Part shown: positions 1 to 7,983 of the stretch, one piece after another | Layout of the letters: every line of letters starts with the position of its first letter | Numbering within the stretch: position 1 is the stretch's first letter | From: JAGTVG01 sp965365275 | GTDB taxonomy: Bacteria; Bacteroidota; Bacteroidia; Cytophagales; Cyclobacteriaceae | Assembly (NCBI GenBank): GCA_965365275.1 | Contig: CBDUBA010000064.1 | Coordinates: 1 to 24,684 of the forward strand | Length of the DNA stretch: 24,684 nt | Reading direction: 5' to 3' | Made by a program: the position numbers and the translations under genes | The notes under the pieces: model-generated | What the model saw: the letters and a program-made list of their open reading frames with translations, nothing else | Databases searched by the model: none | What the model was told of the DNA's origin: nothing

Positions 1-899
1 ATTGTTGCAACAACTGTCAACGTTTTCATAACCTGGTTCATCCTATGCCCCTGATAGGAGAAAAACAGGTTTTCCCCACTTTCGAGTTTCTGTACAAGCG
101 CATTTACAGAATCGATAAGGAATAAACAATGATCTTTAATATCAAAAAAATACTTTTTATGTTTTTGATCAATGAAATCAGACATCTCACTTTCAAGTTG
201 CAAGATGGATTCCTTCAGAGGCGTAATGCTGACTTTCACATTGAATAATTCTTCCTTGAATTGTTCAATTTTATGTATGGCACCAGGACCTGGATCAGAA
301 TCTTCTTCCAGTTTAATAACTTTATTTATGCGTTTTTCTATCGATTCTATGGTCTCAGCAAAGTTATCCATGATCGATTCAAGCAATAAGTAGAGTAAAA
401 AATCGGAGCCTCTTTCCCTTGATATCCCCTTATACTCCCTGATTCTTTGCCTGATGTGTTCAAAGTGGTCCCCTTTCTTTTCCTGAAACGACATCACATA
501 ATTTCTTCCAAGGATAAAGCTGATCTGTTCAGTTTTTAATTGATCACCCTCTTGTGGTAAGGTTGATTTTATGGAAAAGAATAAATAATCTTCAAATTCC
601 TGCAATTTTGGTCGCTGGGTAGTATCCAGAATATCCTGAATTACCAGTTTATGGATATTCATTTTTTGGCAACTGGACTGAATTATATTAACATCATGCA
701 GCCCATGAATATTAAGCCAGTACACCTTACCGGGGTCTTTAAAATCAACGATCTGATCAACGTTAAGATCCCTTTTTTCCAGATATTCATTTTTGTCATA
801 AACAAACAATTGGATGCTGGTTTCATCCAAATATTGATCGCCTATAAATTCAATTTTCTTGGGATCAACTACTTTGACTCTTCTTCTTCTGATTTTCAT
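1..899 (-). CDS. corA: CorA-family magnesium/cobalt transporter, C-terminus cut by window edge
   Basis: This is the first 299 codons of a CorA-type divalent cation transporter, an inner-membrane pentamer that imports Mg2+ (or Co2+/Ni2+). The frame is open from an ATG at 899 to the left edge. The protein begins with a very basic stretch (MKIRRRRVKVV), followed by the typical CorA cytoplasmic domain: YWLNIHGLHD near residue 60, IQDILDTTQRPKLQEFEDYLF near 90, then a long helical region (LLYLLLESIMDNF, ESIEKRINK). The last visible residues (NQVMKTLTVVATI) are the end of the stalk helix and the start of the first membrane helix. The diagnostic GMN motif and second membrane helix would lie just outside the window, so they are not seen. 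There is no convincing Shine-Dalgarno before the ATG, which is common in Bacteroidota; a GTG at 917 is an alternative start. It is divergent from the stress protein at 1165 and lies near an MgtE transporter, so the region carries two unrelated Mg2+ uptake families. Confidence 0.9.
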   Translation of the reverse strand, partial: MKIRRRRVKVVDPKKIEFIGDQYLDETSIQLFVYDKNEYLEKRDLNVDQIVDFKDPGKVYWLNIHGLHDVNIIQSSCQKMNIHKLVIQDILDTTQRPKLQEFEDYLFFSIKSTLPQEGDQLKTEQISFILGRNYVMSFQEKKGDHFEHIRQRIREYKGISRERGSDFLLYLLLESIMDNFAETIESIEKRINKVIKLEEDSDPGPGAIHKIEQFKEELFNVKVSITPLKESILQLESEMSDFIDQKHKKYFFDIKDHCLFLIDSVNALVQKLESGENLFFSYQGHRMNQVMKTLTVVAT

Positions 900-1164
900 G
901 GAGGTCTTTTTTTTCACGAAGGATAAATATGGTAAGGATATCTCAATCCTTTCGACATCAAATCTTTAATGATTATCTATTACTAAATTTACCAACTTTT
1001 GGACTAAGTTTCATGTGACCTTTAATAATTACATGACTATTTATTAAATTAAACCTGATTAGAATAAATTTAATAACCTGTTTAAATCTTTCGAATCAAT
1101 ACAGACGTTAGGAAGAATATGAAGTATCTTTCTTTTCGGCAAAATAAATCGATCAATACATACT

Positions 1165-2070
1165 ATGAAGAATTTGTTGTGTGTGTTATCCTTGTCAGAT
1201 ACTGACCGGTATACAATAAAATATACAGCCCAACTGGCGCGATTATCCGGCGCGGAAAATCTATTTGTTAATTTTATCAATGAGGATCACAGCCTTCCCG
1301 ATTATTTCAAGAATGTATATCTTTCATCTACCACTCACGAGAATCAGGCTGTCATTAAAAAACTTAGAGATGATATTTTAACGATTCATACGAGTGATAT
1401 AAATTCTAAAGTGCACTTTAATGTATTCGAAAAAGGAAATATTGTAGATGGTTGTCTGCGGTTTATACTGGAAAATGAGATTGATCTTGTCATTTATAAA
1501 AAAAATACAGAAATCCGAGACTCGATTTCATTTGCTAAAAAACTGGCAAGGCGGGCTACATGTACTACTTTATTTATAACGGAGAATCATACATCATTCA
1601 ATAAGTTACTCGTTCCAACTGATTTTTCCGTACAATCAAAGAAAGCAATAGAACAGGCACTCCAATTTGCCCAACTCGCTTCAATCAAGGAAATAAGTCT
1701 ATTGCATATTATCGAAACATCTTCTACTCATATACTAAAAAGCTCAGATCCCAAGAAATTTATCGGTTTATTAAAAGAAACTGTCACGAAGGAATTGGAT
1801 AAAGTACTAGATACCATCGATACAAAAGACGTAAACATCGACAGGATCATTGAGATCAGTGACACTATTGAATCCGGGATACAACAAGTATGCCGGGAGA
1901 AGAAAATTGACCTGCTTGTGATCGCAGCCCGGGGTACATCATCCGGTGTATCAATATTTTTAGGTAGTGTGGCGGAAGAGCTTATTGAAATATCGAATAT
2001 ACCGGTGCTTGTAGTGAAGAAAAAAGGCACTGGCACATCCGTCCTGGAAACACTTTTCAATATGTTCTAA
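1165..2070 (+). CDS. Two-domain universal stress protein (UspA family)
   Basis: This is a cytoplasmic stress protein of 301 residues made of two tandem Usp domains (about 1-142 and 143-285), a layout common in Bacteroidota. The N-terminal domain looks degenerate and shows no glycine loop. The second domain starts with KLLVPTDFS (148-155) and ends with ARGTSSGVSIFLGSVAEELI, followed by NIPVLVVKK. This fits the nucleotide-binding pattern G-x2-G-x9-G-S/T, with the first glycine replaced by alanine (A254, G257, G267, S268). ATP binding in domain 2 is therefore plausible but not certain. The family is induced by starvation, redox and osmotic stress; its biochemical role is usually unknown. The gene stands alone, divergent from corA and convergent with the mgtE operon. 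Its position between Mg2+ transporters and an MscS gene hints at a role in ionic or osmotic stress, but that is inference. Confidence 0.9.
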   Translation: MKNLLCVLSLSDTDRYTIKYTAQLARLSGAENLFVNFINEDHSLPDYFKNVYLSSTTHENQAVIKKLRDDILTIHTSDINSKVHFNVFEKGNIVDGCLRFILENEIDLVIYKKNTEIRDSISFAKKLARRATCTTLFITENHTSFNKLLVPTDFSVQSKKAIEQALQFAQLASIKEISLLHIIETSSTHILKSSDPKKFIGLLKETVTKELDKVLDTIDTKDVNIDRIIEISDTIESGIQQVCREKKIDLLVIAARGTSSGVSIFLGSVAEELIEISNIPVLVVKKKGTGTSVLETLFNMF

Positions 2071-2124
2071 GCTCTATACAATATTTCAATATGCATTAAG
2101 ATAGCATCTCAGTGCGTAAGGTCA

Positions 2125-3432
2125 TCAGGTAAACATACTTCCCAGGACCGTAGCCAATCCTAAAAAACTGAAAAAACCAACAATATCCGTTACTGTTGTA
2201 AGCACTATGGAAGAAGATTGAGCCGGGTCCTGACCTGCGACTTTTAATAGAATGGGTATAACTGCTCCCGAGAGTCCGGCAATGGCCATTGAGATGATCA
2301 TTGAGACACCTATTACCAGGGATAAACCAATTGATTTTACCCAAATCAAAACGATCAGGGAAGTGGTCAATGCTACAGCAATACCATTGATTGTGCCCAC
2401 TATTAATTCCTTTTTTGCAACTTTGAACCATTGCCCGACACGGAATTCCCGCAAGGCGAGGCCTCGGATGGTAACCGCCAGAGCCTGTGATCCTGTATTA
2501 CCGGACTGACCAGCGACCACCGGTAGGAAAACCGCCAATACTGTAATTTTAGCTATGGTATCCTCAAAGATTCCAACAACTGATGCAGCTAAAAATGCCG
2601 TGGCAAGGTTAATCTCCAGCCATGGAAGTCTCTTTTTTATTGCCAGAGATGCTTTGGATAGAGCTCGTTCCTCCCTGCCTGCACCAAATATTGCCTGGAC
2701 ATCCTCGGTAGCATCCATCTCGGTTGCTTTCATTAAAGCTTCATATCGTATGATTCCCAAAAGTTGATTATCCAGGTCCACGACCGGAAGACTGATAATC
2801 TTGCCATCTTTAAGGAGATCGACCACCTCCTCCTGTGGAGCCATAACATGGACACTCACTGGTTTTTCCAACAGATTGGCCAGTTTCTCATCCGGCAATG
2901 AAATGGCCAGGATCTGGATAGGTACCCTTCCAATAAGCTGGTTTTCATTGTTGATCACATTAATATTGAATATTTTACGGTCCTTTTGCTCTCTCAGCTT
3001 CTCCAAAACTTCCTCAACGGTGTTTTCAGGATTAAAGACCGTAATTCTTGTGTCCATCAAAAATCCTGCGGAACCTTGAGGATAATTCATTACCTCACGA
3101 ATTTCCCTGTTCAGTCTATCAGGTAATAAACCTAATTTATTTTCAGTAATATCTGGTTCCAGGCGGGAAAGCATTATGGCCCCCTGATACGGATCGATCA
3201 ATCCGAATATTTTTCTGAATACATTATCATCCATAGCCTTAATAACATTGGATGCCGAATCCTGACTTAGTTTTACTAAGATCTCCTTTGACACATTAAG
3301 GGTATTGTGTTCAAAATAACTAAGTATCTCTTCTACAGGCGCTTCATTAAGGATATTTGCGACCTCGCCAGGGTATCTATTAAGATAATAGTGTAATAAT
3401 GTATTTAATCCCGTTTGGTTTATTGATGTCAT
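2125..3432 (-). CDS. mgtE: MgtE-family magnesium transporter, full length
   Basis: This is an inner-membrane Mg2+ channel/transporter of 435 residues in the standard family order. The N-domain of alpha-helical repeats covers about 1-120. YPQGSAGFLM (117-126) leads into a CBS pair (about 127-240; LPVVDLDNQLLGII near 215-228), followed by a linker helix and five membrane helices (about 275-435). Pore features are visible: PVVAGQSGNTGSQA (305-318), DPAQSSS (402-408), and TTVTDIVGFF with Asp416, which corresponds to the conserved pore aspartate. In characterised members the N and CBS domains sense cytosolic Mg2+ and close the pore. I chose the ATG at 3432 because the upstream gene's TAA ends at 3434, giving TAA-T-ATG, a strong sign of translational coupling. 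An in-frame ATG at 3462 (445 residues) would instead overlap the upstream gene by 29 bases. It is the last gene of the mscS/mgtE operon. Confidence 0.95.
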   Translation of the reverse strand: MTSINQTGLNTLLHYYLNRYPGEVANILNEAPVEEILSYFEHNTLNVSKEILVKLSQDSASNVIKAMDDNVFRKIFGLIDPYQGAIMLSRLEPDITENKLGLLPDRLNREIREVMNYPQGSAGFLMDTRITVFNPENTVEEVLEKLREQKDRKIFNINVINNENQLIGRVPIQILAISLPDEKLANLLEKPVSVHVMAPQEEVVDLLKDGKIISLPVVDLDNQLLGIIRYEALMKATEMDATEDVQAIFGAGREERALSKASLAIKKRLPWLEINLATAFLAASVVGIFEDTIAKITVLAVFLPVVAGQSGNTGSQALAVTIRGLALREFRVGQWFKVAKKELIVGTINGIAVALTTSLIVLIWVKSIGLSLVIGVSMIISMAIAGLSGAVIPILLKVAGQDPAQSSSIVLTTVTDIVGFFSFLGLATVLGSMFT

Positions 3433-3433
3433 A

Positions 3434-4264
3434 TTATTTGTCTTTGAAGTTCCAAAATACATCCGATGTCCCCTTTAACAAACTTGATAATCCTATCTGG
3501 AAAAGATCTCCCAGGGCTGCGCTGGTTTGATACAACTGTTTCCTGTCCCTATTTTTACTCTGTGTTTTCCTGCTAACTTTGTCTCTTTCTACAATTCCTA
3601 GAAAAACATTGTTGATGTCTACTACTGGCAGAGTTGAAATATTTGTTTCATGAAAATACTCGTTGATCAGAGTATCAATCTGTAAATTTCCCAATACACT
3701 CGGAAAATCTTTTTTCATTATGGATTTTAATAAATTATTTTCCGGAGCTGAGATCATAGATTGAAGATCGGTCATGCCTTTTAATTTATTTTCATTAGAC
3801 AAAATGTATAGCTGGGAGTAAACCAGTTCCGGATTACTGCGGACTTTTTCAAGCGCCTCAGCAATTTTTATATTCAAGGGAAAGGTTAGTACATTAGGTG
3901 TTAAACATGAACCAACTGTATTATCTGGAAAACTAAGCAGTAACCGGATTGAAGCGGTGAATTCCTGATCCATAACGGATAATATCTCCCTAGTATATTT
4001 ACGATCAAGGGGTCTGATTAAATTGGCCGCTATTTGCGGTGTACATTTTCCAACCAGATTTATCGCCGTGTTCAGGTCGGCTTCTTTTATTATCCTGGAA
4101 GCAATAAACCTGTCCATCGTACTTAGGATTCGGGCAATAAGGTCATCGGGAAGTCTGCTGATAAGATCAATTATTTGATCCATCTCCATCATTTCAATTA
4201 AGGACACTGCTTCTTCCGTATGATTACGAATGAAATTCTCCAGGATTTTTATATCTGATCTCAT
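3434..4264 (-). CDS. Soluble MgtE N-domain plus CBS-pair protein, no membrane part
   Basis: This 276-residue protein resembles the cytoplasmic half of MgtE but stops before the membrane region. Residues 1-115 match the MgtE N superhelix (SRLPDDLIARILSTMD near 37-51). SFPDNTVGSCLTP (111-123) matches the conserved junction YP-x2-T-AGS-x-MTP. Residues 125-230 form a CBS pair ending in LPVVDINNVFLGIVERD (212-228). After about residue 245 there is a short tail (ALGDLFQIGLSSLLKGTSDVF) and then the stop, with no hydrophobic segments. It is not a simple frameshift of the downstream gene, because that gene carries its own complete N and CBS domains. The spacing to mscS upstream is 3 bases and to mgtE downstream 1 base, so the three are almost certainly co-translated. 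It could be a regulatory subunit binding MgtE or a separate Mg2+/nucleotide sensor; I cannot decide between them. Confidence 0.85.
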   Translation of the reverse strand: MRSDIKILENFIRNHTEEAVSLIEMMEMDQIIDLISRLPDDLIARILSTMDRFIASRIIKEADLNTAINLVGKCTPQIAANLIRPLDRKYTREILSVMDQEFTASIRLLLSFPDNTVGSCLTPNVLTFPLNIKIAEALEKVRSNPELVYSQLYILSNENKLKGMTDLQSMISAPENNLLKSIMKKDFPSVLGNLQIDTLINEYFHETNISTLPVVDINNVFLGIVERDKVSRKTQSKNRDRKQLYQTSAALGDLFQIGLSSLLKGTSDVFWNFKDK

Positions 4265-4267
4265 AGG

Positions 4268-5086
4268 CTACTGATTTTTAATTAATATCGATTTCTTTTC
4301 GATAAAATCTTTTGCCGGTATCATGATCTGCCCCGAATCAGTTTCAACTATGACTGAGGTAGGAAGAATTTTTATGATTATTCCTTTCATATCATCCATT
4401 TGGACCATATCTCCTTCCTTGTATGTCTTCTGCAGATAATAAGAACCCAGGATATTACTTATAGCGGCTTGGGCACCCAAACCAAAAGCCAGCGCGGCAC
4501 CAAAAAGTAAGGCCCCTAATACTATTCCCAGGATGATGACAATTAGTAAAATATCAATTCCAATTTGATCGATTGCGATAAGTATTGATACGGTCAGGAA
4601 GACATACCTTATAAGATTACCTAGTTGACTTGCATTGACAAATCCTGATTTAGAAGATGCGGATGCGACCAGATCACCAACTAATTTCCCAACGATCATA
4701 CCTACAAAAACGATAATTATGCCTGCCAGAATATTGGGCAGGTAAGTAATTAAGCCGTTAAACCACACGGTCAATACCGGAAAGTCCAGTATGTGGGTTA
4801 CGAGGGCAATAGTGAGGACGATAACAAACCAGTATATTGTTCTGGAGATTAACATTGAAGTACTTTTCAAGTCTACTCCGAGTGACCGATTATTTAGGTT
4901 GTTATTGATCTTCCTATCCAGATAATACAAGAATTTCTTAACCAGCCTTTTAAGGATCCAGGCGATGAGCAGACCAATAATGAATACCAGGATGGCCAGA
5001 AGTATATCAGGCGCAAGTTCCTTGATTTTATCAACCATACTATACAATGACTGACGTATTGTTTCGATGAATGAATCCGATTCCAT
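4268..5086 (-). CDS. Small mechanosensitive channel of the MscS superfamily
   Basis: This inner-membrane channel protein of 272 residues has about five predicted membrane helices: about 28-47, 84-101, 113-138, 158-175 and 178-208. Residues 113-140 (PNILAGIIIVFVGMIVGKLV) resemble the conserved TM helix found in CmpX-like MscS relatives. The pore-lining helix is rich in G and A (ILGIVLGALLFGAALAFGLG, 185-204), followed by QAAISNILGSYYLQ. The MscS beta domain follows (YKEGDMVQMDDMKGIIIKI to MIPAKDFIEKKSI). The protein ends shortly after this beta domain, so the large C-terminal vestibule of E. coli MscS is missing. Family members open under membrane tension and release solutes during hypo-osmotic shock. 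It is the first gene of an operon with the MgtE-like protein (3-base gap) and mgtE, linking osmotic release to Mg2+ homeostasis. The promoter should lie in 5087-5323, but I see no confident match. Confidence 0.9.
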   Translation of the reverse strand: MESDSFIETIRQSLYSMVDKIKELAPDILLAILVFIIGLLIAWILKRLVKKFLYYLDRKINNNLNNRSLGVDLKSTSMLISRTIYWFVIVLTIALVTHILDFPVLTVWFNGLITYLPNILAGIIIVFVGMIVGKLVGDLVASASSKSGFVNASQLGNLIRYVFLTVSILIAIDQIGIDILLIVIILGIVLGALLFGAALAFGLGAQAAISNILGSYYLQKTYKEGDMVQMDDMKGIIIKILPTSVIVETDSGQIMIPAKDFIEKKSILIKNQ

Positions 5087-5323
5087 AGGGTATGATTTAT
5101 TTAAAAGCGGTAAAAATGTATCCTTTTTTTAACCATAAAACAAGGAATTCCCAGGCTTTAATACCTGGCAAAATCTAAATATCAGTTTTAAGGATTAAAA
5201 AATCATATTTAAGAGGATAAGAACGATTGTATAAAAAAATGAAATTTCTGGCAAGATTATAATAGTATTGATGTGAACTGTGATTTATTATTTTTAAGTT
5301 CATAGATAGAAAAATTGAGATAT

Positions 5324-6880
5324 ATGACACCTAAGATTGATGAAGATATCATAAGGAAGTGTTTTAATGAGTTGATCTCACTTCACGACAAGGCAATCAA
5401 ACTTGAAAATGAATATCAGGAGGAATTAAAAAGCATTGCCGAAAATCAACGGATGAGTGCAAAAAACCTGATCCATTACCTCGCCGTAAGGCAAGTAGAC
5501 ATTCGGGATCTACAAATTGAATTGGGCTATCTTGGATTGAGTTCTCTGGGTAGATTAGAAGCACATGTGATGGCGGGGCTGAAGTCTGTTGCCTATGCTT
5601 TAAATTGCATGTCGAAAAACCAGTTTGAAATGGACAACGATTTCTATCAGTACGTTCATTTCAAGGAAGGAGATGATCAGTTAAGAGATAATACTGAAGC
5701 ATTATTTGGGTCCAGGCCATTCAACCGTAACGTCAGGATTATGGTTACCCTGCCCAGTGAAGCCGGAACCAATTTTAATCTCATTTACTCATTGATTGAA
5801 GCTGGCATGAACGTAGCCAGGATCAACGCAGCCCATGACGATGAAGAGACCTGGAAAGCAATGGTTTCAAATGTTAGAAAAGCCAGTAATGATCTCAACC
5901 AGTCATGCAAGATCCTGTTTGATCTTGAGGGCCCGAAACTACGTACTGGGGATATTGCAGATGCTGAAAAGAAATCCATGGATAAAATTCCCGTGATAAA
6001 GGTTAAAATGGATGATACCCTGATAATTACTATGCCTGACCAGACAGGTCAGAAAGCAGAATTCGATGATACAGGTTCCCTGGTCAAGCCTGCCCGAATA
6101 CCATGTACTTTACCTGAGGTGTTTGACCAGGTCAAATCCGGTGAAAAGATATTCTTCGATGATGGCATGATTGAGGGTATTGTTGAAGAAGTACAGGGAC
6201 ATCAATTGAAGCTAAGGGTAAAAAGGTGTAAGAAGAAAGGCGCTAAATTACGTGCAGACAAAGGCATCAATTTACCTGACACCGTACTCGATATACCCGC
6301 CCTTTCTTCAAAGGATCTTGATAACCTTGACTTTGCTGCTAAATATGCTGATATGATCGGTCTGTCTTTTGTCAAGGATCCCGGTGATGTCGAACAATTA
6401 CAATCGGAACTTTCTAAAAGAACTAACAGAGAGGTCGGGATAATCCTGAAGATCGAAACAAAGGTGGCATTCGAGAATCTTAGCCGTTTGTTGCTGGTTG
6501 GACTTCGTAACCCCCCGCTGGGCGTAATGGTAGCCCGAGGAGACCTGGGTGTTGAAATCGGCTTTGAAAGAATGTCGGAAGTCCAGGAACAGATTTTATG
6601 GTTATGTGAAGCGGCACATGTCCCGGTAATCTGGGCGACACAGGTATTGGAACAGATGAATAAGACCGGTCTTCCTACACGTGGAGAGGTTACTGATGCA
6701 GCCATGAGTTCCAGGGCGGAATGCGTAATGCTGAATAAAGGCCCTTTTATAGTTGAAACTGTTAAATTTCTCAATAATATCCTGATGCGGATGATGGACC
6801 ACAACAACAAGAAGACCCCTATGTTACGTAAACTAAAAATCTCGGAAGGAAGATGGCCTGGTAGAAGGCTTGATCAATAA
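5324..6880 (+). CDS. pyk: Pyruvate kinase with N-terminal extension and no C-domain
   Basis: This cytoplasmic enzyme of 518 residues is predicted to convert phosphoenolpyruvate and ADP to pyruvate and ATP. Residues 1-130 form an extra helical region not found in classical pyruvate kinases. The catalytic barrel starts at NVRIMVTLPSEAG (136-148). Visible family motifs are NVARIN (163-168, active-site Arg166), FDLEGPKLRTG (199-209), DKGINLP (312-318), ILKIE with the proton-transfer region lysine (374-378), MVARGDLGVEI (402-412) and WATQVLEQM (437-445). The chain ends soon after the barrel, so the allosteric C-domain is absent. Asp200-Leu201-Glu202 and Lys205 match the potassium-independent class, where Lys replaces the usual Glu117; the usual K+ ligand Ser76 is Ala170. 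The usual MLSGETA is MLNKGPF (469-475). I preferred ATG 5324 over the in-frame TTG at 5315. It is monocistronic, divergent from mscS. Confidence 0.85.
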   Translation: MTPKIDEDIIRKCFNELISLHDKAIKLENEYQEELKSIAENQRMSAKNLIHYLAVRQVDIRDLQIELGYLGLSSLGRLEAHVMAGLKSVAYALNCMSKNQFEMDNDFYQYVHFKEGDDQLRDNTEALFGSRPFNRNVRIMVTLPSEAGTNFNLIYSLIEAGMNVARINAAHDDEETWKAMVSNVRKASNDLNQSCKILFDLEGPKLRTGDIADAEKKSMDKIPVIKVKMDDTLIITMPDQTGQKAEFDDTGSLVKPARIPCTLPEVFDQVKSGEKIFFDDGMIEGIVEEVQGHQLKLRVKRCKKKGAKLRADKGINLPDTVLDIPALSSKDLDNLDFAAKYADMIGLSFVKDPGDVEQLQSELSKRTNREVGIILKIETKVAFENLSRLLLVGLRNPPLGVMVARGDLGVEIGFERMSEVQEQILWLCEAAHVPVIWATQVLEQMNKTGLPTRGEVTDAAMSSRAECVMLNKGPFIVETVKFLNNILMRMMDHNNKKTPMLRKLKISEGRWPGRRLDQ

Positions 6881-6924
6881 TAAATACTCTGAAAAAACCT
6901 CTGTTACGCAAGGTGGTGTAAGTC

Positions 6925-7971
6925 CTAGAGGGTAGCCATCTCGTCGTTGTCAAAATTCCTCCTGTAATAGGTCATATATTCCACTTTCCTTTCCAGCGAG
7001 GCTATTACCGCATGAGCAAAATTCACTTTTTCAAACTTCTGAGCACTACCCAATCCCCCCGGACTGAATACATTGATCTCCATTAATTTATCCCCTACGA
7101 TGTCCAGTCCTACAAGAAACATTCCGTCCTGCACCAGTTTAGGCCGGACCATCTCGGCAAGTTTTAAGTGTTCTTCGCCTATTTCTGCCTGACGTAGTCG
7201 GCCACCCGCATGTATGTTGCTACGCATATCGTCTCCGGTTCTCACCCTTCTGAAGGCGGCATACTTTCCCTTGTACTTGAGAGGTAATCCATTCATCAGG
7301 AATAAGCGGACATCCCCTTCTGCCGCTGCCGGCAGGTATTCCTGGGCAATAACATATCCATCCCTGCTCACAGCCTCCACCATCTGATTCAAATTGGAAA
7401 GGTCTTCCTTACGTACCAGAAATACATTGGACCCACCTGAGCCCTGTAAAGGCTTAAGAACAATATTTCCACCCTCTTCATTGGCAAATCTCTTAATCTC
7501 GGCCTTATCCCTGGTGATCAAAGTTCTGGGCCTTACTTCTTCGGGAAAAAGCTGAAAATACATCTTGTTCATGGCTTTTCCCAGTCCATTGGGATCGTTG
7601 AGCACGATTACCCCGTGTCGCATGGCAGCTCTGCCAAAAATGATTCCTGTTGATTGTGCCCAAGACCGGAATCCAGTATCCGTTGAGGGATCGTTTCTTA
7701 ACATCAGCACATCCAGGTCATCCACGTTTATTCGCTCAGTTATCGCTTGTTTTCCCTGCAGGTGGGCAAGATAGGTCTCTGATGATTTATAATTTGGTTT
7801 TGGTACTGTTCTGGCCCGGGCGTAGATGTGTTCATCTGTGTCATAGGCAAAATCGCCTGCTCCCATCAACCAGACTTCATTGCCCCGATTGAGCGCGGCC
7901 ATCGCCAATCGTGTTGTAGTATAGCCTGGTTCTTCTGTTTTAATGTCATTTACCATAAATCCTATTCGCAT
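6925..7971 (-). CDS. Glutathione synthase/RimK-like ATP-grasp ligase
   Basis: This cytoplasmic ligase of 348 residues joins a carboxylate to an amine through an acyl phosphate, using ATP. The overall pattern is that of GshB: an N-terminal Rossmann-like part (MRIGFMVNDI, 1-10) with TTTRLAMAALNRGNEVWLM; NDPNGLGKAMNKM (125-137); the glycine-rich loop KPLQGSGG (173-180); GDVRLFLMNG (219-228); RSNIHAGG (250-257); and LVGLDIVGDKLMEINVFSPGG (286-306) with Mg2+-binding Glu298 and Asn300. In GshB itself the reaction joins gamma-glutamylcysteine to glycine. No gshA-like gene is in the window, so true glutathione synthesis is not shown. It is the last gene of a three-gene operon, 12 bases after the QEGLA protein, and may ligate a peptide or amino acid handled by the two hydrolases upstream. 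It is convergent with pyk, with only 44 bases between the stops. Confidence 0.85.
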   Translation of the reverse strand: MRIGFMVNDIKTEEPGYTTTRLAMAALNRGNEVWLMGAGDFAYDTDEHIYARARTVPKPNYKSSETYLAHLQGKQAITERINVDDLDVLMLRNDPSTDTGFRSWAQSTGIIFGRAAMRHGVIVLNDPNGLGKAMNKMYFQLFPEEVRPRTLITRDKAEIKRFANEEGGNIVLKPLQGSGGSNVFLVRKEDLSNLNQMVEAVSRDGYVIAQEYLPAAAEGDVRLFLMNGLPLKYKGKYAAFRRVRTGDDMRSNIHAGGRLRQAEIGEEHLKLAEMVRPKLVQDGMFLVGLDIVGDKLMEINVFSPGGLGSAQKFEKVNFAHAVIASLERKVEYMTYYRRNFDNDEMATL

Positions 7972-7983
7972 ATTCTATATTTT

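Noticed and set aside
5151..5168. Possible hairpin CCAGG/CCTGG in the mscS upstream region
   Set aside because: The stem is only five bases with an eight-base loop; expected by chance in a stretch of this length.
5268..5296. Near-match to the Bacteroidota promoter upstream of the pyruvate kinase (TTG, 18 bases, TATTTTTA)
   Set aside because: One mismatch in the -7 box and spacing one short of the usual 19-21; AT-rich DNA gives such matches by chance.
6202..6810. 202-codon open frame opposite the pyruvate kinase gene
   Set aside because: It lies entirely inside a well-supported gene on the other strand and has no recognisable motif; a frame shadow.
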